A DNA stretch of 64,000 nt, taken from the NCBI GenBank assembly GCA_020632955.1, contig JACKEO010000017.1:1-64000 (forward strand), given 5' to 3'. Under the pieces are notes generated by a model that saw nothing but the letters and a program-made list of their open reading frames with translations, searched no databases and had not been told where the DNA came from. The translations under genes were made by a program, and so were the position numbers. This DNA is from Alphaproteobacteria bacterium (GTDB lineage: Bacteria; Myxococcota_A; UBA796; GCA-2862545). Numbering within the stretch: position 1 is the stretch's first letter; every line of letters begins with the position of its first letter. Shown one piece after another: positions 1 through 8,308 of this stretch.

Positions 1-136
1 AGCCCGCGTAGCGATCGGTCTCGATGACCTGGTACGGGATCGGCATCTCGTCGTAGGCCCACACGTGACCGAGGTGGCCCCAGGCGAAGGCGTTGGACGA
101 CAGGAGGAGCGCGGGGAGCGCGAGCAGCGTGCGCAT
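1..136 (-). CDS. Secreted protein, probable matrixin-type metalloprotease (5' part only)
   Basis: Only the first 45 codons lie in the window; the gene runs off the left edge. The ATG at 136 has a GGAGG ribosome site 8 bases upstream, and it overlaps the stop of the preceding gene as TGATG, so translation is probably coupled. Residues 1-18 form a signal peptide (MRTLLALPALLLSSNAFA). The mature start contains W-A-Y-D-E-M-P-I-P-Y-Q-V, which resembles the opening strand of secreted matrixin-like zinc proteases common in myxobacteria. The zinc-binding HExxH region would lie outside the window, so the family call rests on this short stretch and on recall of similar proteins. Confidence 0.5.
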   Translation of the reverse strand, partial: MRTLLALPALLLSSNAFAWGHLGHVWAYDEMPIPYQVIETDRYAG

Positions 137-795
137 CAGCGGAGCCTCCGCTCGGGGGAGTTGATGCGCAGGAGCTTCTCGCCCGCGATGCCCGGCACCG
201 GCGTGCCGTCCCAGCCGGTGGCCAGGCGGTCGCGGATCTCGCCGAGCAGCACGTCGAGATCGGTGCGCTCCTCGGCGACGGGGTGCGGCAGGAAGCGCGC
301 GTCGTTCGCCACGCCCACCTGCGGGTGGAAGGCGTTCGCGTAGTAGCTGTGGGTGCCCGGCACGCGGCGGATGAGGCGCACGCCGAGGAACTTCGCCACG
401 GGCACGAGACGGCCGGTGCGCTCCTTCTGGTCGAGGAAGAAGAGCGCGGGCTCGCCCGGCGTGAACTGGGCGGCCGCCGACACGGTGACCGTGAGATCGC
501 CGTGGGAGCCGCCGAGGCTGCTCACCACCAGCTCGGCCGGGGCGTCGGGACCCTTCAGGGTCTCGTCGACGCGCACGCGGGCCATCGTCCAGACCAGGTC
601 GTCGTCGGTGCGCTCGGTCCACACCTCGAGGACGCGGCCCCGCACGATGTAGGTGGACGCGTCCACGAACTGCGCCGTGGACATCTGCGCGAAGGTGGTG
701 GCCTCGCCGCGGCCGGGCACGGCCAGCGCGGCGGCCGCGAGCCAGCCCGCGAGGGCCCACCGCCCGAGGCGTGACGTGTTCGTCCAGTGCGTCAT
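136..795 (-). CDS. Secreted protein of unknown function next to the matrixin-like gene
   Basis: This encodes 219 residues. I chose the ATG at 795 because GGGAG lies 8 bases upstream; an earlier in-frame start at 846 has no comparable site. The N-terminus is a signal peptide (hydrophobic residues about 12-30, ending near G-R-G-E-A). The mature part opens with T-T-F-A-Q-M and a segment Y-I-V-R-G-R-V-L-E-V, and continues as an alternating, probably all-beta domain with L-F-F-L near residue 120. There are no cysteines and no recognisable catalytic motif. The stop overlaps the start of the following predicted protease, so the two may act together outside the cytoplasm, for instance as protease and partner. 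The function is unknown. Confidence 0.7.
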   Translation of the reverse strand: MTHWTNTSRLGRWALAGWLAAAALAVPGRGEATTFAQMSTAQFVDASTYIVRGRVLEVWTERTDDDLVWTMARVRVDETLKGPDAPAELVVSSLGGSHGDLTVTVSAAAQFTPGEPALFFLDQKERTGRLVPVAKFLGVRLIRRVPGTHSYYANAFHPQVGVANDARFLPHPVAEERTDLDVLLGEIRDRLATGWDGTPVPGIAGEKLLRINSPERRLR

Positions 796-807
796 CTCAG
801 CGCTCCC

Positions 808-825
808 GCGGCGGACGTCCGCCGC
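808..825. promoter_or_regulatory. 18-bp perfect palindrome upstream of a secreted-protein gene
   Basis: GCGGCGGAC is followed directly by its reverse complement GTCCGCCGC. The palindrome lies 13-30 bases upstream of the ATG at 795. A TATACG sequence on the minus strand (842-837) lies just before it, so the palindrome would fall near the transcription start if that is the -10 box. An operator and a leader hairpin are both possible readings. Confidence 0.35.
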
Positions 826-903
826 CGTGACGCCCGCGTATAGCACGGCTCCCGCCGGCCACGCGTCGCGGGCTCGTCAGGTGGTGATCCGGGCTGCACC
901 CGA

Positions 904-3204
904 TCAGGGTGCGGCCTCCCAGTCCACGGGCTCGTCGGCCAGGCGGACGACCACGTCGCCGCCCGCGAACAGCTCGGCGTGGTCGACGTGGGAGGTGGGC
1001 AGGTCGACGCCCCCCACCGACCAGCCGGTGGGGTAGCGCACCTCGGCCGAGGCCCCCGGCGCCCGGATCACGAAGACCTCGCCGGGCACGGGCTCGATCT
1101 CCACCCGCTCGAAGAGGGGGCTGGCCAGGGCGTAGGTGGTGGTGCCCGCCACGGGGAAGAGGCCGATCGAGGCCCACAGGTACCAGGCCGACAGCGTGCC
1201 GGCGTCGTCGTTGCCGTCGAGGCCGTTGGGTGCGGTGGAGTAGCGGTGACCCAGCACCCAACGGGAGGCGTCGGCGGTGAGCGAGGACCGCCCGGCGAGC
1301 GAGCCCAGGAAGGCGACGTGCATCACCGGCTCGTTGCCGTGCCAGTAGTAGTCGTCGGGGATCTTGTCGTCGGGCTCGTCCTGCACCTGCTGCCAGTACT
1401 CGGCGTAGCGCGCGAAGAAGGCCTCGCGGTCGCCGCCGTGCTGCACCCCGATCATCCCCTCGACGTCGTAGGGCACGTACCAGAGGTAGTGCCAGGCGTT
1501 GCCCTCCACGTAGACGGGCGCCCAGCCCAGCGGCTTGTCGTCCCACTGGAAGGCCCCGGTGCGCGAGCGCCCGGTGAAGAAGCCGGCCTCGGCGTTCCAG
1601 AGGTTCCGCCACGTGGCGGCCTGCGTGCGCACCTTGGCGACCTCGGCCTCGGGGCGCCCGAGCGCCTCGCCCCACAGGGCCAGGGCGTGGTCGTTCCAGG
1701 CGTACTCGAGGGTGTCGGAGACCGAGCCCCCGCCGTCCTCCACGGGCACGTAGCCCAGCGTCTGGTAGTCCCCGAGGCCCCCGCGACCGGCCTGGGGCAC
1801 GGGCCCCGTGGCCACCGCGAGGGAGGCCTCGTAGGCGGTGTCGACGTCGAAGTCGCGCAGGCCCTTGAGCCAGGACTCCGCGAGGATCTGGATGGCCGGC
1901 GAGCCCACCATGCCGCCGGTGTAGCCGTGGGCCAGGGGCCACTTCGGCAGCGAGCCGCCGTCCTGCACCATGCGCACGAGGCTGCGGTCGACGTCGAGCT
2001 GCAGGTCGGGCCAGGCCAGCGTGTACCAGGGGTGGGTGGTGCGGAAGGTGTCCCACATCGACAGGTCGCTGTACTGCGGGCCGTCGGTGGTGTGGATCTG
2101 CTGGTCGAGGCCACGGTAGCGCCCGTCGACGTCGTCCTGCCGCGAGGGGAACTTCAGGCTGTTGTAGAGCGCGGTGTGGAAGACGCGGCGCTCCTCGTCG
2201 GTGCCGCCCGCCACGCGCACGGCGCCCAGGCGCGCGCGCCAGGCCTCCTCGGCGCGGGCCCGCTGGGTGTCGAAGTCGACGCCCTCGAGCTCGGCGGCGT
2301 GGTTCTTCCAGGCGCCCTCGGTGTCGACGTACGACAGGGCCACGCGCAGGTCGACGGCGGTGGTGCCCTCGGGGAAGGCGAGCCAGAAGCCGCTCGTGGG
2401 GCCCTCGACGCGCTGCAGGCCCTCGCCCGTGGCGGCCGCGGGCGCATCGCGGGAGGTCCAGCCACCGCCCCCCACGGGGGCCGGGTCCACGGTGGCCGCG
2501 AAGTGCGACATCAGGCCGTCGAAGCGACGCGAGTAGCTGCCCTTGACGCGCTGGAAGCCCTCGAAGGCCCCGCTGCCCGGGGTCCACTCGGCCCAGGCGT
2601 CGGCGATCTCCACGTCGGGGAGGGCCCGACCGAGGTCGAAGACGAGCACGGGGCTGGCGCCTGCGGGGAAGGTGACCCGGGTGTGGCCGCCCCGCAGCGT
2701 GGCCGTGAGCTCCACGGTGCTGTCGTCGTCCTGCAGACGCACCCGGTAGTAGCCGGGAGACGCCTCCTCCTCGTCGTGGGAGAAGGCCACCATGCGGCCC
2801 TGCGCGTCGGTGTAGGCCGGATCCCACCCGTCTCGGGGCAGGAAGGCGAGGCTGCCGTAGTCGTTCACGCCCATGCCGTGGGCGTGCGCGTGGCTGAAGT
2901 CGCGGACGTGGGTGTCGTTGTACCAGTAGCCGCCAAAATGGTAGAAACTGGGTTCTGCGTTGTTCCGGCGGGTGTCGGGCCCCAGGTGCACCATGCCCAC
3001 GGGCACGATGGCGCCCGGGTTCAGGCCCGCGATCTCCGCGCCGTCGCCCCCCGTGGCGATGAAGGGGTCCACCAGGGCCAGCGGATCGTACGCGGGCACC
3101 GGCGACGCCGAGGGATCGAGGACGCCGTCGGCGGTGTCGTCGGCATCGCCCGCGGGAGGCGCGCCGCAGGCGGCGAGGAAGGCGAGGACGGAGAGGTGGC
3201 GCAC
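904..3204 (-). CDS. GH92 family alpha-1,2-mannosidase lipoprotein
   Basis: This encodes 766 residues. The GTG at 3204 is preferred over an upstream ATG (3231) because GGAGGT sits 5 bases before it and the product then begins with a clean lipoprotein signal ending in L-A-A-C. The body carries GH92 hallmarks: an N-terminal beta-sandwich, S-M-W-D-T-F-R-T near residue 390, G-N-E-P-V-M-H (holding the general-acid glutamate) and G-N-D-D-A-G-T-L-S-A-W-Y (holding the paired catalytic aspartates) near 640. GH92 enzymes are calcium-dependent exo-mannosidases acting on alpha-mannans and N-glycans. A lipid-anchored enzyme fits glycan scavenging. It lies 60 bases downstream of rfbC on the same strand, possibly in one transcript. 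Linkage specificity cannot be read from the sequence. Confidence 0.93.
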   Translation of the reverse strand: MRHLSVLAFLAACGAPPAGDADDTADGVLDPSASPVPAYDPLALVDPFIATGGDGAEIAGLNPGAIVPVGMVHLGPDTRRNNAEPSFYHFGGYWYNDTHVRDFSHAHAHGMGVNDYGSLAFLPRDGWDPAYTDAQGRMVAFSHDEEEASPGYYRVRLQDDDSTVELTATLRGGHTRVTFPAGASPVLVFDLGRALPDVEIADAWAEWTPGSGAFEGFQRVKGSYSRRFDGLMSHFAATVDPAPVGGGGWTSRDAPAAATGEGLQRVEGPTSGFWLAFPEGTTAVDLRVALSYVDTEGAWKNHAAELEGVDFDTQRARAEEAWRARLGAVRVAGGTDEERRVFHTALYNSLKFPSRQDDVDGRYRGLDQQIHTTDGPQYSDLSMWDTFRTTHPWYTLAWPDLQLDVDRSLVRMVQDGGSLPKWPLAHGYTGGMVGSPAIQILAESWLKGLRDFDVDTAYEASLAVATGPVPQAGRGGLGDYQTLGYVPVEDGGGSVSDTLEYAWNDHALALWGEALGRPEAEVAKVRTQAATWRNLWNAEAGFFTGRSRTGAFQWDDKPLGWAPVYVEGNAWHYLWYVPYDVEGMIGVQHGGDREAFFARYAEYWQQVQDEPDDKIPDDYYWHGNEPVMHVAFLGSLAGRSSLTADASRWVLGHRYSTAPNGLDGNDDAGTLSAWYLWASIGLFPVAGTTTYALASPLFERVEIEPVPGEVFVIRAPGASAEVRYPTGWSVGGVDLPTSHVDHAELFAGGDVVVRLADEPVDWEAAP

Positions 3205-3264
3205 CGGGACCTCCGGAAGGTCGCGGATCATAGCGCCCCCGGACCCCGCCGGCAGGGTGCCGGC

Positions 3265-3810
3265 TCAGGCGGGCAGCGCCTCGGGACCCAGATCGGCCAG
3301 CCACGGCAGGGCCGCGTCCTTGTCGGAGAGCAGCGGCGCCTCCACACCCCAGGGCACGGCCAGGGTGGGGTCGTCCCAGCGCACGCCCCCCTGATCGTCG
3401 GCGTGGTAGACGTCGGTGAGCTTGTAGTGGACGTCGGCCTCGGCCGACCGCACCACGAATCCGTGGGCGTAGCCGGCGGGCACCCAGAGCTGGTCGCCCG
3501 AGCCGCCCCGCAGCACCACCGCCACGTGCTGCCCGAAGGTGGGCGAGACCGGCCGCACGTCGGCCACCACGTCGAGGATCTCGCCGGCCAGCACCGTGAG
3601 CAGCTTGCCCTGGGGGTGGCGCCGCTGGAAGTGCAGCCCGCGCAGCACGTGCCGGGCCGAACGGCTCACGGTGTCCTGCACGAAGGGGGGCATGCCGAGC
3701 TCCCGGTAGGCCCCGTCGCGCCAGCTCTCGTAGACCAGCCCGCGGGCGTCGGGGAAGACGCGGGCGTGCAGCAGGAGCACGCCCTCCAGCGCCAGGTGCT
3801 CGACGTTCAT
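3265..3810 (-). CDS. rfbC: dTDP-4-dehydrorhamnose 3,5-epimerase
   Basis: This encodes 181 residues, the usual length for RmlC/RfbC. The enzyme epimerises dTDP-4-keto-6-deoxyglucose at C3 and C5 in dTDP-L-rhamnose synthesis. The cupin motif R-G-L-H-F-Q (57-62) holds the catalytic His60, followed by K-L-L-T-V-L, G-E-I-L-D-V-V-A-D-V-R and a VHYKLTD segment with the expected active-site Tyr129. The P-A-G-Y-A-H-G-F motif (111-118) is also typical. The start overlaps the rfbA stop as ATGA, so the two are translationally coupled. The companion genes rfbB and rfbD are not in the window. Confidence 0.95.
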   Translation of the reverse strand: MNVEHLALEGVLLLHARVFPDARGLVYESWRDGAYRELGMPPFVQDTVSRSARHVLRGLHFQRRHPQGKLLTVLAGEILDVVADVRPVSPTFGQHVAVVLRGGSGDQLWVPAGYAHGFVVRSAEADVHYKLTDVYHADDQGGVRWDDPTLAVPWGVEAPLLSDKDAALPWLADLGPEALPA

Positions 3811-4676
3811 GCGCCCTCCTCCACCAGGCGCTCCAGGTAGGCGCCGTACTCGGTGGCCCGGTAGCCCGCGGCGCAGGCGAGCAGGGCCTCGTCGTCGATC
3901 CAGCCCTGGCGCCAGGCCACCTCCTCCGGGCAGCCCACCCGGTAGCCCTGGCGCGCCTGCAGGGTCTGCACGAAGCCCGCCGCCTCGTGGAGCGACGCCG
4001 GCGTGCCCATGTCGAGCCAGGCCACGCCGCGGCCGAGGCACGAGACCTCCAGCTGGCCGTCGGCCAGGTAGCTGCGGTTCAGGTCGGTGATCTCGAGCTC
4101 GCCGCGCGCCGAGGGCGCCTGGGACGCCACCCGCGCCGGCGCCGTGCCGTCGTAGGCGTACAGGCCGGGCACGGCGAAGCGGGAGGGAGGGTCGGCGGGC
4201 TTCTCGACCAGATCGACCACGCGCTCGCCCTCGAAGGCCAGCACGCCGTACTGGGTGGGGTCGGCCACCGGGTAGCCGAGCACGTGGGCGCCCCGCTCCA
4301 GCGCGGCCATGCGGCGCAGCACGGCGGTGAGCCCCTCGCCGTACAGGAGGTTGTCGCCGAGCACGAGCATCGAGGCGCGCCCCGCGAGGAAGCCCTCGGC
4401 CAGGGTGAGCGCCTGGGCGATGCCCGCGGGACGATCCTGCACCGCGTACGCCAGCTCGGTGCCCCACGCGCTGCCGTCCCCCAGCAGGTCGACGAAGGCC
4501 TGGTGGTCGCGCGGCGTGGTGATCACCAGCGTGCGCCGCACCCCCGCCAGCATCAGCAGGCTCAGCGGGTAGAAGACCATGGGCTTGTCGTAGACCGGCA
4601 GCAGCTGCTTGCAGACCGACGCCGTGAGCGGCCTCAGCCTCGATCCCGTGCCTCCAGCCAGCAGCACCCCGTCCAT
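3807..4676 (-). CDS. rfbA: Glucose-1-phosphate thymidylyltransferase
   Basis: This encodes 289 residues, matching RmlA/RfbA. It joins dTTP and glucose-1-phosphate to give dTDP-glucose, the entry step to dTDP-rhamnose. The start at 4676 follows GGAGGA by 6 bases; an in-frame ATG at 4787 adds an unrelated tail. The nucleotide-binding signature GGTGSRLRPLT is at residues 8-18, K-Q-L-L-P-V-Y-D-K-P-M at 23-33, the metal-binding G-D-N-L-L-Y-G near 108, and V-E-K-P-A-D-P-P-S near 155. In family members the second position after the glycines is usually Ser; here it is Thr, which is tolerated. It is first in a unit with rfbC and reads away from the radical SAM gene. Confidence 0.95.
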   Translation of the reverse strand: MDGVLLAGGTGSRLRPLTASVCKQLLPVYDKPMVFYPLSLLMLAGVRRTLVITTPRDHQAFVDLLGDGSAWGTELAYAVQDRPAGIAQALTLAEGFLAGRASMLVLGDNLLYGEGLTAVLRRMAALERGAHVLGYPVADPTQYGVLAFEGERVVDLVEKPADPPSRFAVPGLYAYDGTAPARVASQAPSARGELEITDLNRSYLADGQLEVSCLGRGVAWLDMGTPASLHEAAGFVQTLQARQGYRVGCPEEVAWRQGWIDDEALLACAAGYRATEYGAYLERLVEEGA

Positions 4677-4719
4677 GCGCGTCCTCCGTCTCGGCCGCGT
4701 ATCCCGAGACATCGCGTGG

Positions 4720-4749
4720 ATGACGGGAGCGGGCCGCCGGGCGTATACT
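4720..4749 (+). promoter_or_regulatory. Candidate sigma-70-type promoter for the radical SAM gene
   Basis: ATGACG (4720-4725) matches four of six -35 positions and TATACT (4744-4749) five of six -10 positions, with an 18-base spacer. This is one of very few AT-rich spots in the region. The core GTATAC is itself palindromic, so the same spot could serve as a -10 for rfbA on the other strand. Confidence 0.45.
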
Positions 4750-4767
4750 GCAAAGCCGTGGAGGTGC

Positions 4768-4785
4768 GTCGTGCCGGCGCACGAC
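4768..4785 (+). promoter_or_regulatory. Leader hairpin before the radical SAM gene
   Basis: GTCGTGC and GCACGAC form a perfect 7-bp stem around a CGGC loop. It lies between the candidate -10 box and the ATG at 4823. It may be structural only; no riboswitch class is recognised. Confidence 0.3.
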
Positions 4786-4822
4786 ACGGCGCACCCGGAC
4801 CCCGCCCCGAGGGACGACGTCG

Positions 4823-5923
4823 ATGGCGCACGCGCTCTTCAACAAGGAAGCGAAGACGAACAGCCCCCTGGCGCCCACGGCGGCGCCGGTGGAGCTGGGG
4901 CGTCAGAACCAGGTCTTCAACGCGATCCGCGACACCCGCCGCAACGTCGAGATCAACATCGGCAAGGCGTGCAACAACCGCTGCGTCTTCTGCATCGACG
5001 GCCTGCCCAAGCGCGAGGATCGCTCCTACATGGCGTGGGAGGAGATGGAGCGGGAGCTGCGCCACTGGCACGAGGCCGGCACGCGCTCGGTGGGCTTCCT
5101 GGGCGGCGAGCCCACCACCTACCCCCACATCGTCCAGGCCATCGGGCTGGCCCGCGACCTCGGCTACACGCGCATCGCGCTGGCCACGAACGCCACCAAG
5201 CTCCGCCTGCAGCACTTCACCGACAAGTGCCTCGAGGCCGGGCTCACCCGCGTCACCATCTCCATGCACGGCCACACGGGCCCCCTGGAAGACAAGATCA
5301 CGCGCGTGCCGGGCGTCTTCGAGAAGAAGTGCGACGCCATCCGCTACCTGAACCAGAAGAAGAAGGAGGGCTTCCTCGCCGACGGCCTGTCGGTGAACAT
5401 CGTGCTGAACGGGTGGAACTACCGCCACCTGCTCCACATGATGAAGTTCTTCTACCTGGACCTCGAGCTCGACGACCTGCGCATCAACTTCGTGCGGCCC
5501 GAGGGCTACGCCGAGGGCGATCCCGACATCACGCCCCGCTACCAGGCCGTGGTGCCCCTGCTCCGCAAGGCGCTCTACGCGATGGAGACGGCCAAGGAGT
5601 TCCGGGGCAAGACCTTCACCTTCGGCGGCTTCCCCCTCTGCGTGCTGCCGCCGGTGCTGCGCGACAACGACGCCCTGCTCAAGAAGTACATGGGCGAGTA
5701 CCGCGATCTCTCCACCGACTGCTCCGTGCGCCAGGACGGCGACGGCTTCGGCATCGAGGAGATCAAGGACGGCCGCTCGCGCTTCAACTGGCAGGACCGC
5801 AAGCGCTTCGACCTGAAGCACGCCCCCGACGCCTGCCACACCTGCACGAAGGTGGCCCTCTGCGAGGGCGTGTGGAAGGGCTACGTCGACATCCACGGCC
5901 AGGGCGAGTTCCAGGCAATCTAG
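4823..5923 (+). CDS. Radical SAM / Fe-S enzyme
   Basis: This encodes 366 residues. The radical SAM signature C-N-N-R-C-V-F-C places the cluster-binding cysteines at 50, 54 and 57. The SAM-binding G-G-E-P motif is near residue 94 (F-L-G-G-E-P-T-T-Y-P), and an I-S-M-H-G-H strand near 150 fits the TIM-barrel. The C-terminus has further cysteines (C-H-T-C near 339-342, and V-A-L-C-E-G near 348), suggesting a SPASM-like auxiliary iron-sulphur cluster. Such enzymes modify peptides, cofactors or lipids; the substrate here is unknown. It stands alone: rfbA is divergent and the MMPL gene is convergent with a 4-base overlap at the stops. GAGGG lies 9 bases before the ATG. Confidence 0.9.
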   Translation: MAHALFNKEAKTNSPLAPTAAPVELGRQNQVFNAIRDTRRNVEINIGKACNNRCVFCIDGLPKREDRSYMAWEEMERELRHWHEAGTRSVGFLGGEPTTYPHIVQAIGLARDLGYTRIALATNATKLRLQHFTDKCLEAGLTRVTISMHGHTGPLEDKITRVPGVFEKKCDAIRYLNQKKKEGFLADGLSVNIVLNGWNYRHLLHMMKFFYLDLELDDLRINFVRPEGYAEGDPDITPRYQAVVPLLRKALYAMETAKEFRGKTFTFGGFPLCVLPPVLRDNDALLKKYMGEYRDLSTDCSVRQDGDGFGIEEIKDGRSRFNWQDRKRFDLKHAPDACHTCTKVALCEGVWKGYVDIHGQGEFQAI

Positions 5924-8244
5924 CCCGAGAGGCGGCGTGCGCGGGACGCGCTGGCGCCGCCGAAGCCCACCTTGAGCAGGGCGGGCAGCACGATCAGGTT
6001 CGAGAGGATGGCCGCGGCGATGATCACGCTGCCGAGGCGTCCGAAGGCCGCGTTCGAGGGCGAGGCGCTGTTGATGTTCGCGGCGAAGCCCACGAGCAGC
6101 ATGAGCGCGGTGATGGTGATGGCGCGACCCGAGTGCATCACGGCCGACTCGATGGCCGCGTCGACCGACAGGCCCGCCTGCCGCTCCTCGCTGAAGCGCG
6201 CGAGCACGTGGATGGCGGAGTCGACGCTGACGCCCAGCGCGATGGTGAAGACCACGGCGCGCGCGGGCTCCAGCTCCCAGCCCAGCAGGCCCATCACGCC
6301 GTACCCGGCCACCAGCGGCAGCGCGTTGGGGGCCAGCGAGAGCAGGCCGAAGCGCAGGCTGCGGAAGAGCACGGCGATGATCAGCCCGATCACCGCGAAG
6401 GCCGAGATGAGGCTGTTGCGCAGGTCGCGCGTGACCGTGTGGATGCCCCGGGAGGAGACGAAGGTGTCGCCCGTGAGGTGCACCTGCACGCCCAGGGGCT
6501 GGAGCGCCTCGGAGAAGCCGCGCTGCAGCTCGTCGCCCAGCGCGAGGAAGCCCACCGCGCCGATGTCGCGCGCCCGCACGATCACGCGCGCACGGGCGCG
6601 GTCGGGGCTGACGAAGGCCGACACCATGCCGGCGCGGTCGGCCAGGTCGTAGAGCCGACGCACGGTGCCCTCCTCGGTGGGCACCTTGTCGGGGCCGCCC
6701 ACGAGGCTGCTGGTGGCCCGGAGCAGCGAGCCCGGCCCGACCGACGCACGCACCTCGTCGTGCACGTGCACGCCCCGCTCCTGGGCATCGAGGACCTCGA
6801 GCACGTCGGGGCGACCGAAGGCACCCTCGGGCCCCACGAGGTCGAGCTCGAGGGTGAGCACGCCGCCGAGGTGGTCGTCGACGATGTCGTTGGCCACCGA
6901 CACCGGGTGGTCGTCGTCGAAGCTCTCGGTGACCTTCCAGTCCGTGACCACCATCGTGCCCGCGCCCACGGCGAGCGCCGTGACCACCGTGGCCCCCACG
7001 AGCGTGATGCCGGCGTGACGGGTGGTGAGCACCACGCAGCCGTAGAGCAGGGAGCCCAGCAGCCCCTGGCGCCCGTGGGGCAGGCGTCGCGCCCCCGGAC
7101 GGGTCCAGGTGAGCGCGAGCGGCACGATGAAGAGCACCGTGAGGTAGGCCATCGCCACGCCCACCGCGGCGTAGAGGCCGAAGTAGCGGAGCACCGGCAT
7201 GTCGGTGGTCATCAGCGACAGGAAGCCCACCACCGTGGTGAACGAGGTGAGGAAGCAGGCCACGCCCATCACCGCCATCGTGCGCGCGATGGGGCCGTGC
7301 ACGTCGATGCGCAGGGCGTCCTCGGGGGTGGCGGCGGCCTCCCCCTCCTCGTGGAAGCGCGACACGAGGTGCACGGCGTCGGCCACGGCGATGGCGGGCA
7401 CCAGCGCGAGGAAGACCTGGTTGAGCAGCCCGAAGGGCTCCCCCGTCCACCCCATGATGCCGAGCAGCATCAGGTTCGGGATGCCTGCGGCAAGGGCCGG
7501 GATGAGCACGCCGTGGCGGTTGCGGAAGAGCAGGATCAGCAGCGTGCCCATGAGCACCGCCGCGATGGGCACCGCCACGAGCTGATCGCGCACGATCACG
7601 CCGAGCACGTCGGCCCGGATGGCCGGCACGCCGCCCAGGTGGAAGGACACGCCCGGCACGCCCCGATCGTGCAGCACCTCGCCCACGCGCAGCACCACCG
7701 GCTGCACCGCCGTGAGGTCGCCCGACGCCACGCCGAGGCGCACCAGCACGGTGGCGTAGCGGCCGTCGTCCGACAGGTAGGAGGGCACGATGCGCTCGTC
7801 GTCGAGCACGCTGCGCCGGAAGGCCTCCATGCGCTCCGGCTCGGCGTCGGCCGGAGGGATGCTGCCGATCAGCGGCACAGGGATGAAGGACCCGGCCGGG
7901 CCGCGCCGCACCCGCGGCACCCGCGTGACGCTCATCACGTCGGCCACGCCCTCCACCTGCGCCAGCTCGTCGGCCAGGGCGTCGAGGGCCTGCATGCGCT
8001 CGCGGTCGAGCAGGCCCTCGGGCCCCCCGTCGGCCACCACCATGAGGAGATCGGCCGCGTCCCACCGGTCGCGGTACTCGGCCAGGTAGGTGGTCTCCGG
8101 ATCGTCGGCGCCGAAGAAGGCCTCCACCCGGAAGTCGGCCTTCAGGTGGAGCACGCCTGCGCCCACCGCGAGCAGGACCACCGCGAGGAGCGCGTAGGTC
8201 ACCCCCTGGCGGCGCAGGATCGCTGCCGTGAACCTGCCGAACAA
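5920..8244 (-). CDS. RND/MMPL-family membrane transporter
   Basis: This encodes 774 residues with two repeats, each having one membrane helix, a large periplasmic loop and a bundle of five or six helices. This is the RND-superfamily (MMPL / sterol-sensing-like) architecture. The first helix is at about 15-33 and is followed by F-R-V-E-A-F-F-G, typical of the hopanoid/lipid-exporter type of RND protein. The second repeat starts with T-R-H-A-G near residue 406. These proteins export lipids or other hydrophobic molecules using the proton gradient. No membrane-fusion partner or outer-membrane channel is next to it. It is the last gene of a run from 12708 and lies 64 bases after the M50-like protease gene. 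Confidence 0.85.
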   Translation of the reverse strand: MFGRFTAAILRRQGVTYALLAVVLLAVGAGVLHLKADFRVEAFFGADDPETTYLAEYRDRWDAADLLMVVADGGPEGLLDRERMQALDALADELAQVEGVADVMSVTRVPRVRRGPAGSFIPVPLIGSIPPADAEPERMEAFRRSVLDDERIVPSYLSDDGRYATVLVRLGVASGDLTAVQPVVLRVGEVLHDRGVPGVSFHLGGVPAIRADVLGVIVRDQLVAVPIAAVLMGTLLILLFRNRHGVLIPALAAGIPNLMLLGIMGWTGEPFGLLNQVFLALVPAIAVADAVHLVSRFHEEGEAAATPEDALRIDVHGPIARTMAVMGVACFLTSFTTVVGFLSLMTTDMPVLRYFGLYAAVGVAMAYLTVLFIVPLALTWTRPGARRLPHGRQGLLGSLLYGCVVLTTRHAGITLVGATVVTALAVGAGTMVVTDWKVTESFDDDHPVSVANDIVDDHLGGVLTLELDLVGPEGAFGRPDVLEVLDAQERGVHVHDEVRASVGPGSLLRATSSLVGGPDKVPTEEGTVRRLYDLADRAGMVSAFVSPDRARARVIVRARDIGAVGFLALGDELQRGFSEALQPLGVQVHLTGDTFVSSRGIHTVTRDLRNSLISAFAVIGLIIAVLFRSLRFGLLSLAPNALPLVAGYGVMGLLGWELEPARAVVFTIALGVSVDSAIHVLARFSEERQAGLSVDAAIESAVMHSGRAITITALMLLVGFAANINSASPSNAAFGRLGSVIIAAAILSNLIVLPALLKVGFGGASASRARRLSG

Positions 8245-8308
8245 CCCCGCTCCCCAGGATCGGGCGCCACCGACCTGACGGCGCCCGGCCCTCCCTAACG
8301 ACCGGCGA

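Noticed and set aside
979..3840. Open frame of 953 codons antisense to the GH92 and rfbC genes
   Set aside because: No ribosome site or family motif; both opposite-strand genes have clear family signatures.
4609..8298. Open frame of 1229 codons on the plus strand opposite the MMPL gene
   Set aside because: Composition is His/Arg/Gly-rich without domains, and it overlaps the radical SAM gene in another frame; both annotated genes are well supported.
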